A DNA stretch of 64,000 nucleotides from Streptomyces sp. RKND-216 (GCF_004795255.1 NZ_SSBQ01000002.1:2048001-2112000), one strand, 5' to 3'. Positions 26,698 to 37,646 are shown, counted from the first letter of the stretch. Program-made: numbers and translations. Notes: a model not told the origin generated them from the letters alone.

Positions 26698-26734
26698 GGG
26701 CGGTCGCCCGGGAGGTGATCCCGGGCGACCGCCC
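26698..26734 (-). terminator. Perfect hairpin, 15-base arms
   Basis: GGGCGGTCGCCCGGG and CCCGGGCGACCGCCC around a 7-base loop. It is palindromic, so it could stop transcription from either direction. Confidence 0.65.
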
Positions 26735-26744
26735 GAAAAGAGAG

Positions 26745-26783
26745 GGCGCGGGTGGGGCCGGGGGAACGTGCCCCACCCGCGCC
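26745..26783 (-). terminator. Second perfect hairpin, 14-base arms
   Basis: GGCGCGGGTGGGGC and GCCCCACCCGCGCC around an 11-base loop, 10 bases from the first hairpin. The tandem pair may be a double terminator or a structured RNA. Confidence 0.6.
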
Positions 26784-27039
26784 GATGCGCGATCCCGGAG
26801 GTACGGGGGGAACCTCGGGGTGACGCGCCGCCGATGACCAGTCGGCTCACTCCCTACTGCGCCGCGGCCCGGAAAAGTGTCACACCCCCTCGCCGGGGGC
26901 GTGAAAGTTCGTGTCGACGCACGTCCGAGGGGTCCTGCACCGGCGCACGAGCGGGCGCGTGGACCGCGCGCACGCGGCGGTGTGTCCGGGGGCCGACCGC
27001 GACGGTCGTGGAGTCGTGAGGCCGAGAGGCGAGCGGTCG

Positions 27040-28238
<1,199 letters not shown>

Positions 28239-28242
<4 letters not shown>

Positions 28243-28958
28243 GTTTCCCTCAGCGTTCGCGCGGCCTCGGGCGTCACACCGCGTGCCGTCTCGCGCTCCG
28301 GCGGACGGCGGGGAGCAGGTGGTACGCCCCGCCCGTTCGGCTCATCCCCGGCACCGCCCGGGCCGCCCTCGTCTCCGGGCCCGCCGGCGGGCGTCGCGCC
28401 GTTCATACCGTCGGCCTCCAGGAGTTCGGCGAGCCGGCGCAGCCCGCGGTGGGCGGCGGTGCGCACGGCTCCCGGACGCTTACCGAGCACCTCCGCGGCG
28501 CTCTTGGCGTCCAGACCCATCACCACGCGTAGAACCACCGCCTCGGCCTGGTCCCGCGGCAGCCGGGAGATGATCCGCATGGTGTGTCCGGTGCCCAGCG
28601 ACTCCATCGCCTCGTCGGCGGTGTCGGCGCCGCCGGCCATCGCGACGAGTTCGCTCTCGTCGCCGCCGACGGCCGGGCGCCGGCCGCGCATCCGGATGTG
28701 GTCGAGTGCCCGGTTGCGGGCGATCCGTGCCGTCCAGCCCCGGAATCGGTCGGCATCACCGGAGAAGTTGCTGATGTCACGGGCGATTTGCAGCCACGCC
28801 TCCGAAGCGATGTCCTCGGCGTCGGCGTCCGGAACCAGGGTGCGCACGTACCCGAGCAGGCGTGGCTGGACTGTCCGGTACACCGTGCGGAAGGCGCATT
28901 CGTCGCCCTCCTGCGCCGCGCGCACCGCAGCCGTCAGCTCTGCGTCGTCCCCCTGCAC
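28239..28958 (-). CDS. ECF-type RNA polymerase sigma factor
   Basis: A 239-residue group IV sigma factor. Region 2 is in residues about 12-90 (ECAFRTVYRTVQPRLLGYVR, DAEDIASEAWLQIARDI, RFRGWTARIARNRALDHIR). Region 4 is about 130-180 (LPRDQAEAVVLRVVMGLDAK, SAAEVLGKRPGAVRTAAHRG, LRRLAELL). A 60-residue Gly/Pro-rich C-terminal tail is unusual and disordered. GTG 28958 has GAGGA 8 bases upstream. It overlaps its downstream membrane partner by four bases, which suggests a signal-transduction pair. A possible promoter (TGGACG, 18 bases, TAGCGT at 29082-29077) lies about 120 bases upstream. Confidence 0.92.
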
Positions 28959-29250
28959 GCCCTAAGTCCTCGTCCACTCCGCGACGTCGCGATGCGTCTG
29001 CCCGACACCCCTGGCCGGGCGCCGTCGTACCGGTTCTCACGCACTCCGCACCGACCTGGGCCGACGCGATGGATGCACGCTACGGCCAAGTCAGTGCCCG
29101 CGTCCATGCCGGACCCGGGAGTAGTCCGCAGGAGTGAGCGGAAGAGTGGGGCGTAACACATTCCGGCGGGGCGGCGCTGAGTGGAGTGCGGGCCGCTGCT
29201 GGTAGGTGCGTCCGTGAACACGACGACGGCCGGGGTCTCTCCTGTGGGGG

Positions 29251-29308
29251 GTGGCGACCTCGGCCGTCTTCGTGTTGCCTCCCCCACTCAACAGGCGTTA
29301 CGACAGGG
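29251..29308. repeat. Dispersed repeat, copy A
   Basis: It contains GTGGCGACCTCGGCCG, then TCTTCGTG, and CTCAACAGGCGT at the right. Copy B (31438-31493) shares both halves; copy C (35476-35510) shares the left half. In one frame the right end encodes PPPLNRR, as in copy B, so the repeat may derive from the 3' end of a gene. Confidence 0.55.
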
Positions 29309-29359
29309 GCCGGCCGAGGCCCCGCACAGATGGCCGACGGGACGCCGCTGCCGTGGCAG

Positions 29360-29390
29360 GTGCCGGTGCCGCGGGCCACGGCACCGGCAC
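29360..29390 (-). terminator. Terminator hairpin after the poxB-like gene
   Basis: GTGCCGGTGCCG and CGGCACCGGCAC with a 7-base loop, 46 bases past the stop at 29437. A nearby second CGGCAC offers slipped pairing. Confidence 0.6.
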
Positions 29391-29436
29391 CGGCACCTCG
29401 ACGCGGCGTTCGCTCCCCTGCCCAAGGCCCGAGGGT

Positions 29437-31236
29437 TCACCGCCCCCGGCCCGGCAGGTGCTCTGCGTATTCGCTGAGCTTCTGCCGCACTCCACGCTTG
29501 GCAATGCCCAGGTTGTCCGGGTCGCTGACCATCGCCTTCGCTGCCTTCTTGCCCTGCTCCGCCTTGATGTGCGGGGGGATCGGAGCGATGTCCGGGTCGA
29601 CCACGAACTCCAGCACCACCGGCCGGTCGCTCGCCAGCGCCTCCTCCCACGCCTCGCCGACCTTCTTCGGGTCGTCGCAGTAGATGCCCCTGAGGCCGAC
29701 CAGCTCCGCGTACTTCGCATAGGGGAAGTCGGGGAGGTGCTGCGAGCCCTCGAACTTCGGATCACCCGCCATCGCTCGTTGCTCCCAGGTGACCTGGTTC
29801 AGATCCTGGTTGTTGAAGACGCAGAAGACGAACGGCGCCTCGCCTGCCAGCTCCTGCGCGTACCGTTTGACAGTGATCATCTCGTTCATGCCGTTCATCT
29901 GGAACGCGCCGTCACCGACGAAGGCGACCACCGGCCGGTCCGGATGGGCGAAGCGCGCGGCGATCGCGTACGGGACGCCCGGTCCCATCGTCGCCAGCGT
30001 GCCGGACAGCGAGGCCTGCATGCCGCGGCGCAGCTTCAGGTGACGGGCCCACCAGTTGGTACCGGAACCGGAGTCGGCGGTCACCAGCGCCCGGTCCGGC
30101 AGCCGTTCGGACAGCTCCTGGGCGACGGACTGCGGATTGATCTTTCCGTCGAAGTGCTGCGCGGCACGCTTGCCGAGCACCGTGTTCCACTCGCGGACGC
30201 TCTTCTCGATCTTCTCGCGCCAGCTGCGGTCCTCTTTGCGCCGCAGCAGCGGCAGGAGTGCGGTCAGGGTCTCCTTGGCGTCGCCGACCACGTGGGCGTC
30301 CATCGGGTAGCGGATGCCGATCATCCGCCCGTCGATGTCGATCTCCACCCCCTTGACCGTTCCCTCGGCGGGCAGCCACTCCGCGTACGGGAAGCTGGAG
30401 CCGATCATGAAAAGGGTGTCGCAGCCCTTGATCATCTGGTCGCTGGGTTTCGAACCCAGCAGGCCGATCGGGCCGGTGACGAACGGCAGGTCGTCCGGCA
30501 GCGCCTCCCGGCCCAGAAGGGCCTTCGCCACACCCGCGCCGAGCAGTTCGGCGGTCTCCACCACCTCGTCCTCGGCGTTCGCGGCGCCCTGGCCAACAAG
30601 GATCGCCACCTTCTCTCCTTCGTTGAGGATCCTGGCGGCTTTCCGCAGTTCGTTCTCGTCGGGGAGCACGCGTGGCTGGGACCAGCCCACGCTGGAGTAG
30701 ACCGCGCCGTGCGACCTGGGCGGCGAGGGGACGGCCTCCGACTGGGAGACGTCTTCGGGCAGGATGATCGTCGCGACGCTGCGGGTAGTGAGCGCGGTCT
30801 TGAACGCGCGGTCGATCACGTGCCGGGCCTGTGCCGGGTTCACGATCATCTGACAGAACTCGGAGACGTCTGCGAACAGGTTCTCCAGCGCGATCTCCTG
30901 CTGGTAGTGCGAACCCAGGCACAGTGTCTTCTGCTGACCGACCACCGCGACAACGGGCTGGTGGTCCATCTTGGCGTCGTACAGGCCGTTCAGCAGGTGC
31001 ACCGCGCCCGGGCCCGAGGTGGCCACGCAGCAGCCCACCTCCCCGGTGAACTTCGCGTGCCCGCCGGCCATGAAGGCAGCCATCTCCTCGTGCCGTGCCT
31101 GGACGAACTTCGGATCGTCGTCAGCACGGTCGAACGCCCCGACCAGGGCGTTGATGCCATCCCCCGGGTAGCCGTACGCGCGGTTGACACCCCACTCCCG
31201 CAGGCGTTCGACGACGAAGTCGGCGACCAGGGCCAT
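29437..31236 (-). CDS. poxB: Pyruvate-oxidase-like thiamine-diphosphate enzyme
   Basis: A 599-residue TPP enzyme of the pyruvate oxidase / acetolactate synthase superfamily. The N-terminal Pyr domain has the catalytic glutamate in KFVQARHEEMAAFMAGGHAK and VGCCVATSGPGAVHLLNGLY. The central domain is FAD/nucleotide-fold-like (LLGSKPSDQMIKGCDTLFMI). The C-terminal PP domain has the TPP motif GDGAFQMNGMNEM through VFNNQDLN. Likely a quinone- or oxygen-linked pyruvate oxidase making acetate, but the substrate is not proven. ATG 31236 has GAGGAG 6 bases upstream. It sits at the edge of the accessory island. Confidence 0.85.
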   Translation of the reverse strand: MALVADFVVERLREWGVNRAYGYPGDGINALVGAFDRADDDPKFVQARHEEMAAFMAGGHAKFTGEVGCCVATSGPGAVHLLNGLYDAKMDHQPVVAVVGQQKTLCLGSHYQQEIALENLFADVSEFCQMIVNPAQARHVIDRAFKTALTTRSVATIILPEDVSQSEAVPSPPRSHGAVYSSVGWSQPRVLPDENELRKAARILNEGEKVAILVGQGAANAEDEVVETAELLGAGVAKALLGREALPDDLPFVTGPIGLLGSKPSDQMIKGCDTLFMIGSSFPYAEWLPAEGTVKGVEIDIDGRMIGIRYPMDAHVVGDAKETLTALLPLLRRKEDRSWREKIEKSVREWNTVLGKRAAQHFDGKINPQSVAQELSERLPDRALVTADSGSGTNWWARHLKLRRGMQASLSGTLATMGPGVPYAIAARFAHPDRPVVAFVGDGAFQMNGMNEMITVKRYAQELAGEAPFVFCVFNNQDLNQVTWEQRAMAGDPKFEGSQHLPDFPYAKYAELVGLRGIYCDDPKKVGEAWEEALASDRPVVLEFVVDPDIAPIPPHIKAEQGKKAAKAMVSDPDNLGIAKRGVRQKLSEYAEHLPGRGR

Positions 31237-31686
31237 GGGAACTCCTCAGATGCGGAACGTACGGACAGCCTCGCCCGGGTTCCGGGCACGGCACGGCCTA
31301 AACGCGCATCCGGGGTTACCGTTCCCGGGCCTTCCCCGGAGCCTTCGGACGTGAGGGGTGGCTCTGGGGACCTGGGAGGGTCACAGATGAGGCATACCTC
31401 CAGGTCAAGCGCCCAGCACGCTCAATCCGGCCAGACGTAGCGGCCCCCGGCCGCCTTCATGCGTGCCTCCGCCGCTCAACAGGCGTCGTGACGGGCGTCG
31501 GTCGTCCGCCTGAGGCGGCATCGGTTCACTCGCGAGGGAGGAGCGCTCCCAGCAGCCCGAGGGCGGGGTTCAGTCCTCCGGAGCGATGCCGTGCTGCTCG
31601 CGCAGTTGTCGGGGAGGTTGGCGGGGCGGGACCGTAGCCGCAGGGGGTCGTGGTGTCGGGCCGGGTGACCGGGAGCCGCATGCCGG
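31237..31686. other. 450-base intergenic region with decayed coding traces
   Basis: It contains the poxB upstream region, repeat copy B, and about 190 bases after the gvpZ-like stop in which short minus-strand frames (for example one starting near 31682) look coding-like but broken. In intact gas-vesicle clusters gvpJ would follow here; I cannot recognise it. Confidence 0.4.
31438..31493. repeat. Dispersed repeat, copy B
   Basis: GTAGCGGCCCCCGGCCG, CCTTCATG, then CTCAACAGGCGT. It shares GCCGCCTTCATG with copy C and CTCAACAGGCGT with copy A. Confidence 0.55.
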
Positions 31687-32613
<927 letters not shown>

Positions 32614-32618
32614 GACGA

Positions 32619-33197
32619 CTACCTCCCTCGGGGCCGTCGGGTGGAGGGAGAAGCCGCCTTCCGAGCAGCGGTCTTTTTCACGGCCGTCTTCTTCCCCGTC
32701 GTCTTCTTCGCGGCCGCTCCGGTCTTCTTCGCCGGGGCCTTCTTTGCGGCCGTCTTCTTCGGCGGGGCGGCCTTCTTCGCCGACGCCTCACGGGCCGGAC
32801 GCTTCTCTGCCGTCTCCTCGGGTTCCTCACCCTCCTCGGAGTCCTCGGCCTGCTCCCGGCCCGCCACGCCTCCGGCTGCACCGCCGAGACCGGAGAGGGA
32901 GTCCGTACGGTCACGCAGTGCGTCGGAGAGGGAGTCCAGCCGGCGGTTGGCGGCCGCCGTCACCAGGGAACGGCCCGCGGCCATCAGTTCGCCGCGCAAC
33001 TGGTCGTTCAGCTGGGAGAATTCGGGTGACCCGGTCAGCCGTTTCAGACCCTCGGTGAGCAGCCGTTGCGGGTTGAGGCCCTTGCGCCGCCCCAGCACCC
33101 AGGAGGCGAGGGCGAGCGCCAGCTTGGCCTTCCTGGTGCGGCCCAGGAGGTAGCCGCCCACCAGGCTCGCCGCGAGCAGCTTGCTGTTCTGTGTCAT
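32619..33197 (-). CDS. GvpY-like protein with histone-H1-like tail
   Basis: A 192-residue protein. The N-terminal half is helical (KLLAASLVGGYLLGRTRKAK, then LASWVLGRRKGLNPQRLLTE and LRGELMAAGRSLVTAAANRR). The C-terminal 70 residues are acidic for a short run and then a Lys/Ala/Pro-rich H1-like tail (KKTAAKKAPAKKTG and similar). ATG 33197 overlaps the stop of the gvpG reading frame by four bases (ATGA), which preserves operon structure. Often annotated as DNA primase or hypothetical in gas-vesicle clusters. Role unknown; membrane or surface association is possible from the Gly-rich start. Confidence 0.7.
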   Translation of the reverse strand: MTQNSKLLAASLVGGYLLGRTRKAKLALALASWVLGRRKGLNPQRLLTEGLKRLTGSPEFSQLNDQLRGELMAAGRSLVTAAANRRLDSLSDALRDRTDSLSGLGGAAGGVAGREQAEDSEEGEEPEETAEKRPAREASAKKAAPPKKTAAKKAPAKKTGAAAKKTTGKKTAVKKTAARKAASPSTRRPRGR

Positions 33198-33478
33198 CCG
33201 TGCCTCCCCGGCAGAGGGGTGGCGTCGGCCCGCCCGGCTGGAGCCGGAGGAGCCGGCGGTTCGAGGAGATCGAGTAGCCGTTCCTCTTCCTGCTCGAACT
33301 CGTGCAGGCTGATCTCGCCCGCCTCCAGTATGTCGTTCAGGACTCGGACGCGCATGTGGACGGCGGCCGACGCCCGCTGTTCCGCCTCGGCGGTGTCGGC
33401 CCTCCGGTCCGCGACCCATCACCACCCCGCGCACCGGTGCCAACGGCAGCAGGCAGAGCTCAGTGACCTCGCCGGCCG
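33194..33478 (-). pseudogene. gvpG: gvpG, frameshifted and start lost
   Basis: Read from the left of the gene: TELCLLPLAPVRGVV, then one extra A (T at 33419 on the plus strand), then VADRRADTAEAEQRASAAVH, MRVRVLNDILEAGEISLHEF and EQEEERLLDLLEPP to a TGA that overlaps the next ATG. Removing the extra base restores VVWVADRR, as in GvpG proteins. No usable start codon precedes TELC. So gvpG is broken twice, or once with an assembly error. GvpG is a small accessory protein of gas-vesicle assembly. Confidence 0.7.
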
Positions 33479-33794
33479 CGCGCCGAGCCCGGTACTGCAA
33501 GCCGCCAGCCACCGCTTCGCCGAGCCGGATGCTCGCCTCGTAGCCGGGGCTGCGGCGACGTACAGGCCGGGCTTTCCGTAGCCGAGGACCACGGACCGGT
33601 CGAGCACCGTGTCCACCAGGGAGACGTGAACGGGCGCGGAGTTCCCCCGTGCCGGGCGGCCAATCGGCCCGGCACGGCTTCACGCTGCGCTCAGGGCCCT
33701 CACGGCCGGGGTCTGCGGGCGGCGGCAGTACGTTGCGGCCGATCTGCGTGCCGCGCCCGTAGTGCCGCCTGGGAGCCGGTCCTCGTTCAGCGGA
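33479..33794. other. Degenerate 316-base region
   Basis: It contains a minus-strand frame from a GTG near 33616 (DTVLDRSVVLGYGKPGLYVA) that faintly recalls the first residues of an actinobacterial short-chain dehydrogenase. It loses coherence within about 25 residues and runs out of frame into the gvpG remnant. Nothing else is recognised. Confidence 0.3.
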
Positions 33795-34113
33795 TCAGAG
33801 GGCAGGGTAGGGCGGTTCGCGGAGGACGCGGGCGAGGTGAGCGGTGCTCACCGCAAGCGCCCGGGTGGTCGAGGCGACGTTGTCAGGGGTGTTCTCGAGA
33901 ATCCTTGTAGTCGGTTCCGCTCATGGCCTCACCGACCCAGAAGGTCGCGGCCTGCGGTGCGAAGGAGAACCCGCAGTCGTTCAGCCCTTGCACCACGTCA
34001 GCGACGACCTTGTGCGCGCCGTCCTCGTTGCCGACGACAGCCACGATCCCGGCCCGCCCTCCCAGCAGTGGCCGCCCATGTTCATCGGTCGTGGAGATGT
34101 CGGCGTGCGAACG
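33795..34113 (-). pseudogene. Flavodoxin-family NAD(P)H oxidoreductase, C-terminal half, frameshifted
   Basis: The frame reads DEHGRPLLGGRAGIVAVVGN, then EDGAHKVVADVVQGLNDCGF, TFWVGEAMSGTDYKD. One extra T (near 33900) shifts it before LENTPDNVASTTRALAVST and AHLARVLREPPYPAL. This is the second half of an NADPH-dependent FMN reductase-like flavodoxin; the FMN-loop half is missing because the alcohol dehydrogenase gene ends at 34120. Clearly non-functional. Confidence 0.75.
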
Positions 34114-34119
34114 GCGACT

Positions 34120-35301
34120 TCAGGGCCGGAAGACGACCTTCACCGCACCGTCCCGCTTGGCCTGGAACATGGCATACGCTTCCGGCGCCTCGGCCAACGA
34201 CACGTGGTGGGTGGCGAAGTCGTCGACGCCGAGCGGATCCTGGTCGCTCAGCAGCGGCAGAATGTCGGGCACCCAGCGGCGCACGTTGGCTTGGCCCATG
34301 CGCAGAGTGACCTGCTTGTCGAAGAGTGTCAGCATGGGCATCGGGTCGGCGGCCCCGCCGTAGACACCGGACAGGGAGATCGTGCCCCCGCGGCGTACCA
34401 CGTCGATCGCGGTGTACAGAGCGGCGAGCCGATCCACGCCGGCCGTCTGCATCGCTCGTTCGGCCAGCTTGCCCGGCAGCAGACCCGCTACCGTCTGCAG
34501 CATCTTGTTCACGGGACTGCCGTGCGCCTCGGCGCCGACCGCGTCGATGACGGAATCCGCTCCACGCCCGCCGGTGCGCTCCTTCACCGCAGCGGCCAGG
34601 TCGTCGTGCTCGCGCAGGTCGAGCACCTCTGCCCCGCGCGCGCGTACCCGCTCCAGCCTCTCGGGCACCAGATCCACCCCGATCACGGTGCCCGCGCCCC
34701 GGTGCAGGGCGATGCGGCAGGCCATGTCGCCGATCGGGCCCAGCCCCAGCACGACAACCGACCCGCCCGGTGGGATGTCCGCGTAGGAGACCGCCTGCCA
34801 CGCGGTCGGCAGCACGTCCGAGAGGAACAGGAACCGGTCGTCCGCCGCTTCGCTCTCGACCTTGACCGGCCCGAAGTGAGCCTGCGGGACGCGCAGGTAC
34901 TCTGCCTGCCCGCCCGGCACCTGGCCGTACAGCTTGGTGTAGCCGAACAGCGCTGCACCCATGCCCTGCTCGCGCACCTGGGTGGTCTCGCACTGCGTCA
35001 TCAGCCCCCGCTCGCACATCCAGCACGCGCCGCACGCGATCTGGAACGGCACGACGACACGGTCACCAGGCGCCAAACCCGGCACGCCGGACCCGACCTC
35101 CTCCACCACGCCCATCGGCTCGTGCCCGAGGATGTCCCCGGGCTCCATCAAGGGACCCAGCACCTCGTAGAGATGCAGGTCGGAGCCGCACAGGCCGGTG
35201 GAGGTGACGCGGATGACCGCGTCGGTGGCTTCCTTGATCGTCGGGTCCGGGACCTCTTCGACTCGCACATCACGCTTCCCGTGCCACACCGCAGCCTTCA
35301 T
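34120..35301 (-). CDS. Zinc-dependent alcohol dehydrogenase
   Basis: A 393-residue medium-chain dehydrogenase. Catalytic zinc ligands are in TGLCGSDLHLYEV and LGHEPMGVVEEVGSG; the structural zinc cysteines are in CGACWMCERGLMTQC. The NAD(P) site is VVVLGLGPIGDMACRIAL with VIGVDLVPERLERV. The long insert and overall length are like glutathione-independent formaldehyde dehydrogenases. ATG 35301 has AGGAGG about 10 bases upstream. On the minus strand GCGT, 15 bases, GGGTAC ends about 55 bases before the start and fits a SigB-type stress promoter. Probably a stress-inducible aldehyde/alcohol enzyme; substrate unknown. Confidence 0.9.
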   Translation of the reverse strand: MKAAVWHGKRDVRVEEVPDPTIKEATDAVIRVTSTGLCGSDLHLYEVLGPLMEPGDILGHEPMGVVEEVGSGVPGLAPGDRVVVPFQIACGACWMCERGLMTQCETTQVREQGMGAALFGYTKLYGQVPGGQAEYLRVPQAHFGPVKVESEAADDRFLFLSDVLPTAWQAVSYADIPPGGSVVVLGLGPIGDMACRIALHRGAGTVIGVDLVPERLERVRARGAEVLDLREHDDLAAAVKERTGGRGADSVIDAVGAEAHGSPVNKMLQTVAGLLPGKLAERAMQTAGVDRLAALYTAIDVVRRGGTISLSGVYGGAADPMPMLTLFDKQVTLRMGQANVRRWVPDILPLLSDQDPLGVDDFATHHVSLAEAPEAYAMFQAKRDGAVKVVFRP

Positions 35302-35475
35302 GATCGCCGTCCCTCCTGCTCGCGGGTTTGCAAGGTTCGCGAGTACCCTCGCGGGCCCGACAGACGCCCAACACGGTCAGCGCGTCATGACGGCAGTGCC
35401 CGACCACCAGATCCAACGGGTCTGTTCACGTTCCGTGAGGGAGTGTGGTCAGAGGCGCAGCAGCGTGCTCTCGCG

Positions 35476-35510
35476 GTGGCGACCCCGGCCGCCTTCATGT
35501 CTGCGGGTTC
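35476..35510. repeat. Dispersed repeat, copy C (partial)
   Basis: GTGGCGACCCCGGCCG then CCTTCATG, matching the left half of copies A and B; the CTCAACAGGCGT half is absent. Confidence 0.5.
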
Positions 35511-35577
35511 CGTCGGGGAAGAACGACCGGTTCCCGTCTGCCCGGTGGGCGCGGAGGGGCATGGGATGCTGCCGGGA

Positions 35578-35828
35578 TGAGCAACTTCGGCGCCTACTCC
35601 ACCGGTTCCGCTTCCGGCGACGTCCCGGGCAGATCAGCTACGCCCGCCTGATCACCGACGGCGCGACGTTCGCCTGGCTGTGCGACGTCTACGTGGACCG
35701 CGCCGCGCGGGGGCGGGGCATCGGTTCGGCGCTGGTGGCCGCCGTACGGGGCACCTGGAGCCGTACGGGCTGCGCCGCATCGCGCTGGTGACGGCCGACG
35801 CCCACGCGGTGCAGGCCCGGCACGGACG
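35578..35828 (+). pseudogene. GNAT acetyltransferase, internally deleted and frameshifted
   Basis: ATG 35578 gives MSNFGAYSTGSASGD, a plausible N-terminus. The centre is deleted, and another frame gives ISYARLITDGATFAWLCDVY and the acetyl-CoA loop VDRAARGRGIGSALVAAVRG. A one-base loss then shifts to HLEPYGLRRIALVTADAHAV. The remaining C-terminus is replaced by a TetR fragment. Non-functional. Confidence 0.75.
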
Positions 35829-36257
35829 GCGCACGTGCGGGACGCGCTGCTGGCCCACCCCTGGACGCTGCGGGTGGTGACCGCTCTCGGGCCACCCGCC
35901 ACTCCTCACCAACTCGCCTGGCTCGACCAGTCGTTGGCTGTGCTCGACGGGACCGGACTCACAGAGGGCGAGAAGGTCGGCACCTCACTGATGATCAGCG
36001 GCCTGGTCCGCAGCCAGGCCACCGTGGAAGCCTCCCTCCGCGACGACCCCGCCAGCGGACGACGGTGGGCCGCGTACGAGTCCTTCCTGCGCCGCGTCAC
36101 CGGCGACGGCCGCCTCCCCGCCCTCCGGACGGCGATCGAGGCCGGGGTGTTCGCCGCCTCCACCGACGTCGAACCGGCCGCCGAGGAAGAAGACTTCGCC
36201 TACGGCCTCCAGCGCGCCCTGGATGGCATCGAGGCCCGGCTCGGCCGCCCGGGCTGA
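35829..36257 (+). pseudogene. TetR-family regulator, C-terminal ligand domain only
   Basis: From about 35829 the frame reads HVRDALLAHPWTLRVVTALG, then PHQLAWLDQSLAVLDGTGLT and on to EDFAYGLQRALDGIEARLG. This is the TetR_C dimer/ligand domain. There is no DNA-binding helix-turn-helix; upstream is the GNAT remnant. The frame itself is intact for 140 residues (GTG start possible at 35835), so a stub protein could be made. The fusion marks a deletion junction. Confidence 0.65.
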
Positions 36258-36282
36258 CGTCCGCCGGGGCCCGCGGCACGCC

Positions 36283-37494
36283 TCAGCGCTGGGCAGCCGC
36301 CGCGATTTCGGCGAGGCCGTCGAGCAGCCGGTCCACGTCGTCGGCGTTCGTGTACGGCGCCAGCCCCGCACGGACGGCTCCCGCGTCTCCGAGGCCGAGG
36401 TGGCGGGACGCCTCCAGCGCGTAGAAGTGGCTCGCGGGAGCGTTCACCCCTCGGCGGGCGAGCTGTTCGTGCACCGCACGCCCCGGCACCCCGCCGACGG
36501 TGAAGTACGCCGTCGGAGTGCGCCGCTCGGGGGCGCCGTACAGGCGCAGGCCCTCGATGCGGGCGAGGCCGTCCAGCAGCCGGGCGAAGAGTGCGGCCTC
36601 GTGCCGCTCCAGCGCCCGCATCGACTCCAGGACCCGCGTGCGGCGGTCCGGTGCGATGGAGGCCAGGGACGCCAGGTAGTCCACGGCGGCCGTGGTGCCG
36701 GCGAGCAACTCGTACGGCAGCGTGCCCAGTTCGAACCGCTCGGGCACCTCGTCGGCGGACGGCAGCAGCTTGTCCGGGCTCAGCGGTTCCAGCAGCGCGG
36801 GCGAGGCGGCGAGCACGCCGTGGTGCGGACCGAGGAACTTGTACGGCGAGCACATGAAGAAGTCGGCGCCCAGCGCGGCGAGATCGACCGGCGCGTGCGG
36901 GGTGAGGTGCACGCCGTCCACGTACAGCAGTGCGCCGGCCTCATGCACGGCTTCGGCGAGCGCGGGCAGGTCGGGGCGGGTGCCGAGGACGTTCGAGGCG
37001 CCGGTCACGGCGACCAGCCGGGTACGGGGGCCCAGCGCGGCGCGGACGTGGTCGACGGTCAGCTCGCCGCTCTCCGGGTCGAAGCCGGCCCACCGCACGG
37101 CGGCCCCTGCGGCCTCCGCGGCCTGGACCCACGGGCGGATGTTGGAGTCGTGGTCGAGCCGCGTCACGACGACCTCGTCCCCCGGCGCCCACTCCTTGGC
37201 CAGCGCACGCGACACGTCGTAGGTGGCCTGGGTCGCGGACCGGGCGAAGACCACGCCGCGCGGGTCGCAGCCCAGCAGGTCCGCCATGGCCTGCCGCCCG
37301 TCCCGCACCGCCGCCTCCGCGCGGTGCTCGGCGGCGGTGACGGTGCCCCGGTTGGAGACGCCGGAGCACATCGCGTCGGCGACGGCCCCGGCGACCTGCC
37401 GCGGCGTCTGCGTACCGCCCGGCCCGTCGAAGAACGCCGTCCCGTCCGCCAGCGCGGGAAAGTCCTCCCGGACCGCTGCCACGTCGATGCCCAT
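36283..37494 (-). CDS. Class V aminotransferase, cysteine desulfurase-like
   Basis: A 403-residue PLP enzyme of the SufS/NifS-like group. The Schiff-base lysine is in FMCSPYKFLGPHHG. The cofactor site includes FARSATQATYDVSRALAKEW, DHDSNIRPWVQAAE and YVDGVHLTPH, and FFDGPGGTQTPRQV starts the fold. No obvious catalytic-loop cysteine is seen, so it may be a lyase or aminotransferase rather than a true sulfur donor. ATG 37494 has GGGAG 5 bases upstream. No linked Suf genes. Convergent with the TetR remnant. Confidence 0.88.
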   Translation of the reverse strand: MGIDVAAVREDFPALADGTAFFDGPGGTQTPRQVAGAVADAMCSGVSNRGTVTAAEHRAEAAVRDGRQAMADLLGCDPRGVVFARSATQATYDVSRALAKEWAPGDEVVVTRLDHDSNIRPWVQAAEAAGAAVRWAGFDPESGELTVDHVRAALGPRTRLVAVTGASNVLGTRPDLPALAEAVHEAGALLYVDGVHLTPHAPVDLAALGADFFMCSPYKFLGPHHGVLAASPALLEPLSPDKLLPSADEVPERFELGTLPYELLAGTTAAVDYLASLASIAPDRRTRVLESMRALERHEAALFARLLDGLARIEGLRLYGAPERRTPTAYFTVGGVPGRAVHEQLARRGVNAPASHFYALEASRHLGLGDAGAVRAGLAPYTNADDVDRLLDGLAEIAAAAQR

Positions 37495-37646
37495 CGCACT
37501 CCCTCACTCCGCGGCCCCCTCAGCCGCACGCCGAGGGCAGGGACCTCCGTGACCGGACCACGACGAGGCGCCGGTTGTCCACCCCCGCCGGGCCTCCTCG
37601 CTAGGCTGGTCCGGCGCGAAAAGGCGAAGCCTGGTAAGCGGCCATC

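Larger units (their letters stand above)
26537..27039. other. 503-base intergenic region with tandem hairpins
   Basis: Between the mutase start and the end of the glycine-rich membrane protein gene. No gene is seen. It holds two perfect long hairpins (26698-26734 and 26745-26783) and a weaker third (about 26792-26820), all before the mutase gene and 220-340 bases after the upstream gene's stop. The 150 bases next to 26536 should hold the mutase promoter. Confidence 0.6.
28959..29436. other. 478-base intergenic region between sigma and poxB-like genes
   Basis: No gene is supported. It holds the sigma upstream region with a TAGCGT box at 29077-29082, one copy of a dispersed repeat (29251-29308) and the poxB terminator hairpin (29360-29390). 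Confidence 0.6.

Noticed and set aside
36283..37494. Assignment as a true SufS/NifS cysteine desulfurase
   Set aside because: The Schiff-base lysine is clear but I could not identify the catalytic cysteine loop or linked Suf genes, so only the broader family is claimed.
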